A stretch of 64,000 bases of DNA from Rummeliibacillus suwonensis (GCF_007896435.1 NZ_VCBL01000001.1:1760271-1824270); one strand, 5' to 3'; shown: positions 1 through 8,384, counted from the first letter of the stretch. Notes: a model not told the origin generated them from the sequence alone. Numbers and translations are program-made.

Positions 1-1136
1 TTACGAAAATGTTTCGTATAATAAGCGTAGGAATTTTCACCCATCCATTCTTTTTCATGACTTTGACAAAACTTTAGAATCATATTGGCCAATTCTTTTT
101 CATCCTCAGCAGGGCAACAAAATCCACAGTTAGCTTCTTTTATGACACGGCTTGTCTCCCCGTTGATGGCGCCAATTATTGGTTTACGAGCAGCCATATA
201 GGACTGTACTTTACCCGGAAGTGTATAGGATATTACCTGGTTATTTTTTAAGGTAATAAGCATCGCATCTGCCATGCTATAAAACTTCGGCATTTCTGTG
301 ATAGGCCTTCTGCCATAAAAGATCACATTGTGTAACATTAATGCTTGGCTCAGTAATTGGCATTCTTCAAGCCTTGAGCCATCTCCAATAATATGAAAAA
401 TAATATCTTGATATTCACGTAATAGATGTGCAGCTTTGATGATAGTTTCTACACTTTGCATGTCACCAATATTACCAGCAAAAACTAAATGGAAACGATT
501 GTGCTCCCTATTTTCTTCCACCTCCAAATACACATCTTCAGCATATTGAGGAAGGTAATCGATTTGATCGATATCCATTTCAAAAGTTGTTTTAAAATAG
601 TCTTTAAACATGCAAGAAGTAACAGCGATAGCATCTACAGAGTTATAAATCCACTTCGACATTTTTAAAAATGGTTTATAAACAATCGAATTTTCTCTAA
701 TTCCTCCAGCAGATAAACTAGCAGGCCATAAATCTAAACAATAGAGCAAAATTTTCGTTTGATATTTTTTCTTATAAATAATAGCTGGAATACTCATTGT
801 GACAGGGGAAAGCTGGTATACTAAAATTCGATCAAACTTTTCTTTTAATAGCAGTGTTTTGAAAGATGCCGAAAGCGTGAAGCTTAAGTAATTCATGAAT
901 AATCGATATTTCCCGCTGCCTCTCCCTATTTCAAAATTTCGGATAACCTTTACCCCATTGATGAGTTCAGCTCTTTTTTTCCCCTTACGATATTCTTTTA
1001 CCACTATTCCTTCTGGGTAATTTGGAAGACCTGTCAAAACGGTCACATCATGTCCTTTTCCTACTAGCGACTCACAAATATCCGTAATTCGAAAGGGCTC
1101 TGGATAATAGTATTGGCAAATGACTAGTAATTTCAT
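1..1136 (-). CDS. GT4 glycosyltransferase, WbuB-like (3' end cut by window)
   Basis: About 378 residues are visible; the C-terminus runs off the left edge, since the TAA at 1-3 is out of frame. The N-terminus MKLLVICQYYYPEPFRITD and the loop GLPNYPEG are typical of the WbuB-like branch of GT-B/GT4 glycosyltransferases. These transfer a nucleotide-activated sugar onto a lipid-linked oligosaccharide at the cytoplasmic face of the membrane. The nucleotide-binding half follows: VFAGNIGDMQSVETII, then IGDGSRLEE, then a C-terminal part where the donor-binding Glu is expected. The ATG at 1134-1136 follows a GGAGG site inside the end of the preceding sugar transferase gene, from which it is 6 nt away, so the two are co-transcribed and probably act successively in exopolysaccharide or capsule assembly. 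The sugar specificity cannot be read from the sequence. Confidence 0.85.
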   Translation of the reverse strand, partial: MKLLVICQYYYPEPFRITDICESLVGKGHDVTVLTGLPNYPEGIVVKEYRKGKKRAELINGVKVIRNFEIGRGSGKYRLFMNYLSFTLSASFKTLLLKEKFDRILVYQLSPVTMSIPAIIYKKKYQTKILLYCLDLWPASLSAGGIRENSIVYKPFLKMSKWIYNSVDAIAVTSCMFKDYFKTTFEMDIDQIDYLPQYAEDVYLEVEENREHNRFHLVFAGNIGDMQSVETIIKAAHLLREYQDIIFHIIGDGSRLEECQLLSQALMLHNVIFYGRRPITEMPKFYSMADAMLITLKNNQVISYTLPGKVQSYMAARKPIIGAINGETSRVIKEANCGFCCPAEDEKELANMILKFCQSHEKEWMGENSYAYYTKHFR

Positions 1137-1142
1137 CAGCCT

Positions 1143-1802
1143 CTAATCCTCCTTGTTGATTGGTATGAAATGCGGCTTTACCTCTATTCGATCTGTCATT
1201 TCGATGTCATTGTTTGCCTGTGTGCTTCCTTCGACAATGCCTTCACGTTTTACAATATATAGGATCGTTTTAAAGAAGCATGTCACATCCATCCTAAAGC
1301 CCATTCTTTCTACATATTGACCATCTAATCTTGCTTTAACATGAATAGGTAGCTCATCTCTCCCATTAATCTGTGCCCAACCTGTTAAACCTGGTTTCAC
1401 ACTATTAGCACTATATTTTTCTCGTTCCTCTATTAAATCGTATTGATTCCACAATGCTGGACGTGGACCAATGATACTCATTTGTCCGATCAAAATATTC
1501 CAAACCTGAGGTAGCTCATCCAACGAGCTTTTTCTTAAAAATTTTCCTATCCGCGTCATGTATTGATCTGGGTTCTTGAGAAGATGTGTTGGAATATCCT
1601 GTGGTGTGTCGATTTTCATTGTTCGAAATTTTAGGATTTTAAATTGCGACTGATGAATGCCCATACGATTTTGCTTAAAAAGGATAGGCCCTTTAGAATC
1701 GAGTTTTATCGCTAGTATTAACACGACAAATAAGGGTGATAAAACAATTAAACTGCACGTGGATAATACAAAATCTATCAATCTTTTTATCTTTCCATAC
1801 AT
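1143..1802 (-). CDS. Initiating sugar transferase (undecaprenyl-phosphate glycosyl-1-phosphate transferase)
   Basis: A 219-aa bacterial sugar transferase (PF02397 type). It moves a sugar-1-phosphate from a nucleotide sugar onto undecaprenyl phosphate and so starts a polysaccharide repeat unit at the inner membrane. One N-terminal membrane segment (about residues 10-32) precedes the conserved core: GPILFKQNRMG, the catalytic-region KFRTM, then SLDELPQVWNIL, GPRPALW and KPGLTGWAQINGR. The ORF can be read 22 codons further upstream, but the ATG at 1802 is preceded by GGAGGGAACAACGAA and the residues before it do not fit the family, so 1802 is chosen. It is short compared with WcaJ-type enzymes, lacking their multi-span N-terminal domain, and resembles EpsL-like members. 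It lies directly ahead of the glycosyltransferase in the same operon. Confidence 0.9.
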   Translation of the reverse strand: MYGKIKRLIDFVLSTCSLIVLSPLFVVLILAIKLDSKGPILFKQNRMGIHQSQFKILKFRTMKIDTPQDIPTHLLKNPDQYMTRIGKFLRKSSLDELPQVWNILIGQMSIIGPRPALWNQYDLIEEREKYSANSVKPGLTGWAQINGRDELPIHVKARLDGQYVERMGFRMDVTCFFKTILYIVKREGIVEGSTQANNDIEMTDRIEVKPHFIPINKED

Positions 1803-1868
1803 TTCGTTGTTCCCTCCACTTGGCATAACCATTGTTACTAAGAAAAGAAATACCTTATTCCACTGCAC

Positions 1869-2686
1869 AAATATAACTTTCCTACTCTTTACACCCTTCG
1901 TTATGGAAGTCCGATGCCATACACTTCTCTTTTAGCTGCATTTATCCTTTGTCCAAAGAAATAAATGATTATTTTGATTGAGGGTTTCCTCTTTATCCAA
2001 TCTCTCTCGACTTAAAAAGGAATGAATGTCGGATGATCGGAGGATTTTAGATGGTTTCCTTTTCATCCTGAGAAAATTCGACTAACTTCATAGCCAGTGA
2101 CTGAAAAAAGAGAGTTTGTCCCAAAGAATACATATCATCTTCAACGCAAAAATGGAGTCAATCTTTAAAATGATATGGAGTAAAGTTCATGAACTATCCA
2201 ATATGATCCATAACTACAGGTTGCTTAGCTTTTCCACGGGACATTAAATTTACTTCCTGAATTAACACCGCACGAAGGAGATGCGTATGCATGGACTCAG
2301 GCACCACTCCGCTCCAATCCATAAATGGAGTAAAAAATATTGTGTTCTATACATCTGACATCGAGTAAATCCTTATGAATCCGATTGAAACAGGTACTTC
2401 TTAGTCAGTTCTATAGATAAACTTGGCTATTTGGTCTGTTGGCCAAAAGTAGTAGGACTACATGCATCATATGAAATGGAGTATGCTGTTATTCATGAAT
2501 TGTTTTATTTTAGTGGGATAGTTTGAGGAGTCAAATGGAGAAAGTATGAACAAAAAATAATTGGTTCTTTTACTAAGTGAATGGATGCATTAAAAAATCC
2601 CTTATCTATGTTATAGATTGGATAAAGGATTGAACAATAATGGAAACAAAAGAATCGTTTTATGTAAATAAAAATAAGATCATAAT
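1869..2686. other. Gene-poor region with decayed coding fragments
   Basis: No intact gene. Two stretches still look like protein. On the + strand 2407-2526 reads open without a start and ends KLGYLVCWPKVVGLHA...FSGIV-stop. On the minus strand about 2107-2250 reads SRGKAKQPVVMDHIG, a stop, then NFTPYHFKD, a stop, and VEDDMYSLGQT. These are remnants of genes not recognised here. The rest is AT-rich and shows no RNA gene. Confidence 0.4.
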
Positions 2687-2868
2687 CTAGAAGTATTTAT
2701 GAATTATTTTTTTCTTGAATTTCAATATTGCATTTCCTATTATCATTGCTAATATAAAACTCCATACATAGAAACTTAGCTTATCCGGTAAAAATTTTAG
2801 TACCAATATGGCCATCATAATAGTTGAAAGCGTAAGGTAATTTATCTTTTCCTCATGTTCAAACTTTT
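2687..2868 (-). pseudogene. 3' remnant of a membrane protein gene
   Basis: The minus strand reads about 60 codons open to a TAG at 2687-2689: a charged stretch (KFEHEEKINY), a hydrophobic segment (LTLSTIMMAILVLKFL), DKLS, a second hydrophobic segment (WSFILAMIIGNAIL) and a basic tail (KFKKKIIHKYF). This is the topology of the last two spans of a small membrane protein. An in-frame TAG sits immediately upstream, where a sequence containing TGTCCAGAAACTT begins, so the 5' part seems to have been replaced by foreign DNA. The parent family is not recognised. Confidence 0.5.
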
Positions 2869-2916
2869 GGATCTACGTCAAGTTTCTGGACACACAAAAG
2901 TTTATTTTTTTCTGCG

Positions 2917-3020
2917 CAACCTCCATTTTGGAGTGTTCCACGTCCCAAGTAGCCCGTCAAAGTAAAAAGAGCCTTTGATCGCCTACTTGGGAATGTGGAG
3001 CAAATCATTCATAGAGGTTG
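2917..3020. repeat. Long imperfect palindrome
   Basis: About 105 bp that fold back on themselves. The left arm contains CAACCTCC, GTTCCAC and CCCAAGTAG-CCCGTCAAAG; the right arm contains CTTTGATCGCCTACTTGGG, GTGGAGC and AGAGGTTG. The central loop is taaaaagag. Arms this long with several mismatches suggest a small non-autonomous element or a strong folded RNA. No coding sequence is present. Confidence 0.55.
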
Positions 3021-3070
3021 TTCCACAAAAATTAGGGGGGAGGTTCAAATCTTTTATTAACTATTATGTT

Positions 3071-3334
3071 GAATCAATTTCATAATGCAAAATTTAGATG
3101 AAAAACACGAACATTTCGAATCAACATGAACATTAATATTCAGAAGTTTTTGTTCCGCTCCAGACGGCGCTTTCCACGGGCTTGGCTTCAATCTCCTCGT
3201 CACTACGTTCCTGCGGGGCTTTCAGCTCAAGCTTTTCCCGTAGGAATCGCCGTCTTCCGCTCCACAACTATCAAAATTAGTTATTCTTAAATGTTCGTAT
3301 TTTTTAAAAAGAAAATGATTTATGAAATTGATTC
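3071..3334. mobile_element. 264-bp non-autonomous element with 15-bp terminal inverted repeats (copy 1)
   Basis: The ends are GAATCAATTTCATAA and its exact complement TTATGAAATTGATTC. The core is GC-richer than the surroundings (TTCCGCTCCAGACGGCG... to ...CGCCGTCTTCCGCTCC) and is itself partly palindromic. A second full copy in the opposite orientation lies at 34519-34781, and an end fragment at about 5700-5772. GTT flanks both ends here. It carries no ORF of note, which fits a MITE-like element mobilised in trans. Confidence 0.8.
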
Positions 3335-3412
3335 GTTATATTATTATTTCGTTATTTGTGTTTAAATAGTGAAATAGTTTAAATTGAAGTTTACTAATTA
3401 TTAATTATATAA

Positions 3413-3454
3413 ATAAGCCTCATAGACGCCATCTATGGCATTTATGAGGCTTAT
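3413..3454 (-). terminator. Stem-loop terminator of the secreted-protein gene
   Basis: ATAAGCCTCATA pairs with TATGAGGCTTAT, with an inner GCCA/TGGC pairing, 36 bp beyond the stop of the leftward gene. A strong uninterrupted T-tract is lacking, so termination efficiency is uncertain. Confidence 0.6.
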
Positions 3455-3489
3455 GAGTTCAAATTGTTGTACGTTAATAGGTAGGTAGT

Positions 3490-4530
3490 TTACTTATTTA
3501 TATATGCAATTGCGTTTAATTCATTATCATAGCTATCTCCTTTGTTACCCATTTTAAATTGGATAGAAGGGACTTTACCATACTCAAATGTGAATCCATC
3601 TATCGATATTACCTCACTAGTTATTTGATGTGTAAAAGCCCCCTTAATATTTACTGTACTATAATCATAATTTTTATTTGCAAATGTAAAATCAAACCAA
3701 GAATTATGTCTTAAATTAACTAGATTGCAATATTTTCCTCCATATTTATAATCATCTTTTAAATTTTGTACTAGCGCAGCTCCGGAAAATGAATTATTCA
3801 CCCAATTTCCACTACTAGCCGAATATTGAATAGTGTCAGAGTCATAGTTTGGAAAATAATTACCGTATGAATCATATGCATCTGATTTATAATATTGTGT
3901 TCCGCCCCTCTTTGAGTGATCAACGTTCCAAAAATCTGGATATCTAATTGAAGCACCTATAACATCCATTTTCCTAGTTTTAGGTATTGTTAGCCAATTT
4001 AAAGTAGTATTTGAACGGTATCTTCCAGTTGATAATTTTGAAATTGTTACTGTTAATTTTTTATAGCTTGTAGAATCGACTCCTGTTTCAGTTCCAAAAG
4101 TTGAAATCCCACCTTGAGATTGTAATTTTTTAAATTCTTTAACCTCTTTATTCGCTTCTTCTTCGGTTAATTCTGTGTTTACAAACGTTGTCGGTTGAGC
4201 ACTTGAGGAAGCGACAGTGCCTTTATCGTACACAGCAGTAGTTTTGATATACTTAACAGTTTCTGAAACTTCTGTCGCTTGAATATCTTTATTTAAATCA
4301 AAAGCCTCTTGGCTCATGATTTGAATATCTATAGGTTCAAATCCCTGAGAAATCAGATTCTTATACTGTTCTTCATTAATTTCAATTCCATTGTCATTAA
4401 CATAACTCCAATTTGGATCATCTTTAGTTAAAGGTGATGCTGCTGAGACAGTAATTCCAAAATTACCAATAAAAAGACTACAACAAATGATTATGCTACT
4501 TATTGATACTAAAACTTTTTTCAACTTCAT
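3490..4530 (-). CDS. Secreted protein of unknown function
   Basis: A 346-aa protein with a clear Sec signal peptide: basic MKLKKV, a hydrophobic core, and an Ala-Ala cleavage region at about residue 31 (TVSAA). No catalytic motif or known domain is recognised. The mature part starts with a Lys/Glu-rich stretch of about 110 residues (EEANKEVKEFKKLQSQ). It continues as a Ser/Thr/Tyr/Asn-rich, probably beta-rich domain (YSASSGNWVNNSFSG, then GFTFEYGKVPSIQFKMG), which could bind the wall or an extracellular ligand. The ORF can start at a TTG at 4539, but the ATG at 4530 has GGGAG just upstream and gives a normal signal peptide. The gene stands alone, with long AT-rich flanks and a hairpin after its stop. 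Confidence 0.65.
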   Translation of the reverse strand: MKLKKVLVSISSIIICCSLFIGNFGITVSAASPLTKDDPNWSYVNDNGIEINEEQYKNLISQGFEPIDIQIMSQEAFDLNKDIQATEVSETVKYIKTTAVYDKGTVASSSAQPTTFVNTELTEEEANKEVKEFKKLQSQGGISTFGTETGVDSTSYKKLTVTISKLSTGRYRSNTTLNWLTIPKTRKMDVIGASIRYPDFWNVDHSKRGGTQYYKSDAYDSYGNYFPNYDSDTIQYSASSGNWVNNSFSGAALVQNLKDDYKYGGKYCNLVNLRHNSWFDFTFANKNYDYSTVNIKGAFTHQITSEVISIDGFTFEYGKVPSIQFKMGNKGDSYDNELNAIAYINK

Positions 4531-4539
4531 CTCTCCCAA

Positions 4540-4960
4540 CCTACTTAGTCATAAGGAACCTACTTAATATCAAAATTATGTCTTAATGTTTGTATGTGTT
4601 TAATTAATTCAAAGCAAATAAAAATCATAGCGCAATACATTACGATAAATAAAAAGTAAAAAAAACGTACTTCAATTTCGAAAGTCAAGCACCTATCAGC
4701 ATTTTCCCTCCTTTCCAGTCTTATATAGTTCCTGCTACTAATGATTTACCTAAATATTTGCCATTTAGATATTTCCAATTATTTATAACAATTAACTATA
4801 TATTTACATTTTAACTATATTTACAATTTATTGCAACTGAAAATAGTTGAGTTCTATGAGTGGTTTAACAACCCTTAAATTATTGAAAATTGAAGTATCA
4901 TATATTGACCAAAATTAACGGAATTACTGTTTGAACCCTCTACTTCCAAAAATATATATC
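4540..4960. other. AT-rich intergenic DNA
   Basis: About 420 bp without an ORF of interest. It holds the upstream region of the secreted-protein gene. No convincing repeat or RNA gene was seen. Confidence 0.4.
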
Positions 4961-4962
4961 AA

Positions 4963-4997
4963 AAAATCCAATTTCTAATTTTAAGAAATTGGATTTT
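4963..4997 (-). terminator. Terminator of the small membrane protein gene
   Basis: A 14-bp perfect stem, AAAATCCAATTTCT with AGAAATTGGATTTT, 62 bp beyond the stop of the leftward gene. In the leftward direction the stem ends in a T-run, as expected for a rho-independent terminator. Confidence 0.75.
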
Positions 4998-5058
4998 AAT
5001 TATAAATGGAGATTTTTTATTGATTGTTTTAGCAAAGATACAGTATTAGAAATAACGT

Positions 5059-5292
5059 CTATTTATCATTTTTAATATATTCCTTACATAAAATAAACAA
5101 ACCTATTATCCAAATCCCTAGTAAAAACAAAATTAAGTATTGCAAGTGATGGTTTTTGATAAAATATGTTAAAAACCATTTCTTTTGGGGCCCATCATAA
5201 CTTAAAACATATTCCATAATTCCATTGATAATAGGCGCTAATGCGATTGAAGCTGATAATATTAAAGAGAAACCAAGCATTGTTTTCTTCAT
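5059..5292 (-). CDS. Small two-span membrane protein
   Basis: A 77-aa protein with two hydrophobic segments, about residues 5-27 (MLGFSLILSASIALAPIING) and 51-69 (YLILFLLGIWIIGLFILC), and a charged C-terminus (KEYIKNDK). A near-perfect AAGGAGG sits 8 nt before the ATG and a terminator lies downstream, so this is a real single-gene unit. The family is not recognised. It could be a small inner-membrane regulator, but nothing here shows that. Confidence 0.65.
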   Translation of the reverse strand: MKKTMLGFSLILSASIALAPIINGIMEYVLSYDGPQKKWFLTYFIKNHHLQYLILFLLGIWIIGLFILCKEYIKNDK

Positions 5293-5403
5293 ATATTTTC
5301 CTCCTTACTTCTATAATGTAAAATACTCGTTTATACAGTAATGTATATTTTTATAATATGTGCAACTTTATCAAGTTATAATATAGTGAATGTAGTATAG
5401 ATG

Positions 5404-5590
5404 TATGGACACACTCGAGTTAAATTAATATGATAGAACAAACGAGAGGACGTGTCCAAATATGAAAGCAAAAAAACGGGATTGATTTCTATCAGTACCT
5501 CGTGAAGCTATTCAGCGAGCTCCCCAATTTACCAATCTATCATTAGCCAGAACTTTTAAATGATTACATGCCTTAGTCAAAAAACATCCA
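5404..5590 (+). mobile_element. Probable insertion sequence end remnant
   Basis: TGGACACACTCG and CGAGAGGACGTGTCCA form an imperfect inverted repeat. They are followed by ATGAAAGCAAAAAAACGGG and an immediately broken frame (stop after seven codons, then SVPREAIQRAPQFTN and further stops). This looks like the left end and first codons of a transposase gene, but the family cannot be assigned. Confidence 0.35.
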
Positions 5591-5603
5591 AGCGACTTGT
5601 GCA

Positions 5604-5645
5604 AAATAGTCAACTATCCGAAAAAAATTTCAGATAGTTGGCTAT
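5604..5645. terminator. 14-bp stem-loop, possible terminator
   Basis: AATAGTCAACTATC pairs with GATAGTTGGCTATT (one G-T pair) around a 14-nt loop. It stands between the insertion remnant and the repeat fragment before maf. No adjacent gene clearly uses it. Confidence 0.4.
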
Positions 5646-5699
5646 TCATCGAGCGTACCGAAAAGGTATTTTTTATATTTCGGGCTTACGGAACATACA

Positions 5700-5772
5700 A
5701 ATCTGAATATTGATATCCATATTTATAGGGAACGTTCGTGTTTTCATCTAGATTCTGCATGATGAAATGAAC
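5700..5772. repeat. End fragment of the 264-bp terminal-inverted-repeat element
   Basis: The stretch from AAATCTGAATATTG through GTTCGTGTTTTCATCTAGATTCTGCATGATGAAATGAAC matches the right end of the copy at 34519-34781 with scattered differences. The rest of the element is missing. It lies against the 3' end of maf. Confidence 0.55.
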
Positions 5773-5776
5773 CCGA

Positions 5777-6364
5777 TTATAAAAAAATAAGTTTTCTAGC
5801 GATAAGTTGCTCATATAATGATGCTAATGGCAGGCCGACTACATTTAAATAATCTCCTTCAATTCGATCAATCAAAAAAATACCATCCGTTTGGATCCCA
5901 TATCCACCCGCTTTGTCAAATGGGTCGCCGGTTGCTACATAAGCTTCTAATAGTTCATCCGAAACATTTTTGAAAATCACCTTTGTCGTCTCCACAAAAG
6001 TTGTTTCTATGCCGTTTTCATCAATAATAGCAACAGCTGTTAACACTTGATGAGATGTACCTAGGAGTGAGCGAAGATGAGATATAGCTTCATCATGACT
6101 TGTTGGTTTATGAAGTAATTGATGATCTTTCACAACAATTGTATCTGCCCCAATAATGACGCTTCCAGGTGATTTTTCCCTAACATCTCGCGCTTTTAAT
6201 AAGGCTACCTCTGTGACATATTGTGATGCTTCAGATGCTTGGACACTTGTTTCTTCTACATCAGATGTCACGATTTCAAACGGTATATGGAATCGAGCAA
6301 AAATTTCCTTTCGACGTGGCGATGCAGATGCCAAAACAAATGATTTTGTTGTATGAAATTGCAT
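5777..6364 (-). CDS. maf: Maf family nucleoside triphosphate pyrophosphatase
   Basis: A 195-aa Maf/HAM1-superfamily protein that hydrolyses non-canonical or modified nucleoside triphosphates, probably dTTP/UTP-type, to the monophosphate and pyrophosphate. The N-terminal signature LASASPRRKEI, the SDVEET stretch, GADTIVV and the later GDPFDKAGGYGIQ are all present and the length is normal. The ORF extends to a GTG at 6373, but that codon overlaps the AAGGAG site; the ATG at 6364 lies 8 nt from it and is chosen. In Bacillus maf often precedes cell-shape genes (radC, mreB), but here it stands next to repeats. It is cytoplasmic and non-essential in relatives. Confidence 0.93.
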   Translation of the reverse strand: MQFHTTKSFVLASASPRRKEIFARFHIPFEIVTSDVEETSVQASEASQYVTEVALLKARDVREKSPGSVIIGADTIVVKDHQLLHKPTSHDEAISHLRSLLGTSHQVLTAVAIIDENGIETTFVETTKVIFKNVSDELLEAYVATGDPFDKAGGYGIQTDGIFLIDRIEGDYLNVVGLPLASLYEQLIARKLIFL

Positions 6365-6417
6365 TCCTTTCACTCCTTCTTTTGTTAGGATACAAAAACC
6401 AGAAGGATTTTTAAACT

Positions 6418-6837
6418 TTAATCTACATGTTGCTTTTTAGAAAATTCCATAGATTCCTGAATCATTTGCTTTAATACTTCGATATCTATATCTGCTAATT
6501 TATTGACATAAACGCAGCCCTTGCCGGCTTTATATTTTCCTAATTTTTCGAGAAAGGCGCTTTTCTTATGTTCTTTCATTGATAAATATAGAGAAAATTT
6601 CGTTTTTCGAGCTGCAAATCCTGTTAATGGAGCTGTCCCCTCACGACCACTATCATAACGATAATGATAACTTCCGAACCCGATAATATCTTTCCCCCAT
6701 ATTTTCGGTTGAAGCTGTGTGACCTCTTGAAAAATAGCTAGCATGTGAAAACTATCTTCACGCTTTCTTGGATTTTCAATTTGATCCAGTAGCTCCATTA
6801 CATCATGATCCGTTTCCTTTGTCTTGGTCTTATACAT
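6418..6837 (-). CDS. DUF1801 domain protein
   Basis: A 139-aa cytoplasmic protein of the DUF1801 (YdhG-like) family. It shows the helical start (DHDVMELLDQIENPRKREDSFHMLAIFQEVTQ), KIWGKDIIGFGSYHYRYDSGREG and the closing GKCKAGKGCVYV-like turn (here GKYKAGKGCVYVNKLADID). Members are small monomeric or dimeric alpha/beta proteins of unknown biochemical role. The start is supported by GAGGTGG 8 nt upstream. It is transcribed toward maf with a 53-bp gap, so co-transcription is possible. Confidence 0.8.
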   Translation of the reverse strand: MYKTKTKETDHDVMELLDQIENPRKREDSFHMLAIFQEVTQLQPKIWGKDIIGFGSYHYRYDSGREGTAPLTGFAARKTKFSLYLSMKEHKKSAFLEKLGKYKAGKGCVYVNKLADIDIEVLKQMIQESMEFSKKQHVD

Positions 6838-6881
6838 TGATAGCCACCTCGTTTATTATTGTGATATTGATTTAAATATCT

Positions 6882-7215
6882 AGGCATGTTGATTAGGGAA
6901 AAAACAGGTGATAGATTGGGCATAATTCTAAAAAGTCATGTATTTTTAGCTCCATTTATGTAGCTCCTTATTGCGGCTAGCTCGTTTCCTTCATGCAATG
7001 AATATACTTCGTTGAAGACAATCCAATGTCCCGCGGAAAAAGCGAATATATCCTGTGAGAGCGAATAAACTCTCCGAAAGAGCAAATAAACTCTCCATGA
7101 GAGCGAATAAGTCCTCCGTGAGAGCGAATTAATCCTCCGTGAGAGCAAATAAATCCTGTGAGAGCGAATAAATCCTGTGAGAGCGAATAAACTCTCCGAA
7201 ACACTAGGTACGGGG
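6882..7215 (-). repeat. Dispersed repeat carrying a GAGAGCGAATAAA tandem array
   Basis: The left edge AGGCATGTTGATTA matches the end shared by several elements of this window (18147, 23862, 36412). Between about 7040 and 7200 a degenerate unit of roughly 20-24 bp built on GAGAGCGAATAAA-CTCTCCG recurs about eight times. The same array, reversed, is inside the element at 36412-36933, and both share the flank CAATCCAATGTCC. Open frames here come only from the repeats and are not genes. Confidence 0.7.
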
Positions 7216-7397
7216 CGATTGGGACATGCATTTCAATTTTATATATATTTTTCCATAATATATGGACCTATAAATTATTTCCATCCTTCCCTATTTATTA
7301 TAAGAGAAAAAAACACCTATTCAACGCCCTTTTGTGTCCCTCATGTTTTCATTTGCCAATTCAGAGGTACACCGCGCTTATTTTTCGTCAAAATGAT

Positions 7398-7851
7398 TTA
7401 TCGATTATGCGAATAATGTCCTGGATTCGGGATTGCTCCAATTGTACTGACCCAGCGATTTGTGTAGTTGAAGAAACCAACAACGAATGCTGCTTCTAAG
7501 ATTTCGTGATCATTGAAGCCAACTGACCGTAATCGATCGACTTCTTCTGTTGTCAGTTCAGCTACATTTTTGGTCGCTCGATAAGCGTAATCACATAAAG
7601 CGCGCTGCTTTTCTGTTAGCTCAGCTGACCGATAATTATAAGTAAGTTTATCCATCCATGCTGGATTTTTGGTGAGACCACGCAATGCGTCACCATGTGT
7701 TGTTAAGCAATAATTACAGCAATTTGTAGAGGATACAACAAGCCCCATCATTTCCTTATCGATATTGCTCAAATAACAAGTTTGTGGATCGAACAAAGAC
7801 TGTTTAAATGCCAAAAATCCTTTATATTGTCGTGCATTCAATGGTAAGACC
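7398..7851 (-). pseudogene. AhpD-like peroxidase-related protein, C-terminal part (split gene)
   Basis: The frame reads FKVLPLNARQYKGFLAFKQ and then the carboxymuconolactone decarboxylase/AhpD fold, with the redox motif CCNYCLTTHGDALR (CxxC plus His of the EX11CX3H type). It ends normally at GHYSHNR. Relatives are about 185-190 aa peroxidase-related enzymes that reduce hydroperoxides. The first ~45 residues are missing here: an in-frame TGA lies just before FKVLP, where a ~195-bp element begins. The missing N-terminus is found beyond that element at 8040-8249. A TTG at 7841 could restart translation, but no good ribosome site precedes it, so this half is probably dead. Confidence 0.8.
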
Positions 7852-8047
7852 TTGAATCAATTACGCCTCCAGCGTAATTGCGTCCGGATTTTTTCGAGCT
7901 TGCTCGAAAAGCTCCCTTCAAAATCCGTGACATCCGCCGGAGGCTTTATCTTGATTCAGCAGACATTTGTACACCCGCTGAATAAGGAAAAACAAGCATT
8001 CATCTCAGCACCTATTGAGGGTGGGTGTCTTCTGCTGAATCAAGATA
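7852..8047. mobile_element. ~195-bp element inserted in the peroxidase gene
   Basis: Two modules are visible. The first begins TCAATTACGCCTCCAGCGTAATTG (a hairpin, found again at 21311) and contains TTTTTCGAGCTTGCTCGAAAA. The second, about 7950-8047, is bounded by TATCTTGATTCAGCAGA and its complement TCTGCTGAATCAAGATA. The peroxidase frame is continuous on the two sides once the element is removed. TTGATTCA occurs at both junctions and may be a target duplication or part of the ends, so the borders are uncertain by about 10 bp. No transposase is encoded. Confidence 0.7.
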
Positions 8048-8249
8048 AATGATTGAAAAAACCTTGTTGTTCTTCTTGTGCCTTAATCGCTTCATTGAAT
8101 TCTTGTTGTAATTCTTCTGGTATATCCGCTTCATTCGGCGGTTCTAAATAAGAATATTTTTCTTCTGTCATTCGAATCTCTTCTCCCTTCCATGCAATTG
8201 TAAAACGACCTGTCCAAAAATCTGTTAAATCTGAATTTTGATATGGCAA
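8040..8249 (-). pseudogene. AhpD-like peroxidase-related protein, N-terminal part (split gene)
   Basis: The frame ends KYSYLEPPNEADIPEELQQEF...EEQQGFFNHLS followed by a stop inside the inserted element. The pattern PPNEADIPEEL...GFF is the usual N-terminus of peroxidase-related AhpD proteins and continues logically into FKVLPLN at 7851. Translation probably starts at the ATG at 8171 (GGGAG upstream). A TTG at 8249 with AGGTGG is possible and would add 26 unfamiliar residues. Joined with the fragment at 7398-7851 it would give a normal-length enzyme. Confidence 0.75.
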
Positions 8250-8265
8250 CTTACCACCTGTTCAT

Positions 8266-8380
8266 GCGGGGCATAGTGAAACTTCTCCCAGGAGGATTTT
8301 TTCTCCCCCTAGGTGTTAGTTGAACCAGTCGGGCTTTAACAGGCAGTTGGCTTCTCTTACTGCCTGTTAAAGTAAGACAA
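8266..8380 (+). repeat. Degenerate copy of the ~210-bp structured repeat (copy A)
   Basis: It shows the family's 5' mark GTGAAACTTC and the 3' mark CTTACTGCCTGTTAAAG. A strong stem pairs TTTAACAGGCAGT with ACTGCCTGTTAAA. The middle hairpins of the full copies (17722, 20803) are shortened. It lies between the split peroxidase gene and the 3' end of the catabolic cluster. Confidence 0.5.
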
Positions 8381-8384
8381 ATTT

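Noticed and set aside
1-3. TAA complement at the left edge as stop of the glycosyltransferase
   Set aside because: It is not in the frame that starts at 1136; the gene continues beyond the window.
7040-7200. Tandem array as a possible CRISPR
   Set aside because: Units are degenerate, 20-24 bp with no unique spacers of constant length, and no cas genes are near.
6936-7231. Two overlapping leftward frames of 70 and 84 codons rich in SLSxxxYSL-like repeats
   Set aside because: They are translations of the GAGAGCGAATAAA array, in two frames, with no ribosome site.
7177-7416. Rightward frame of 79 codons
   Set aside because: Begins in the tandem array and overlaps the end of the peroxidase fragment on the other strand; composition is not protein-like.
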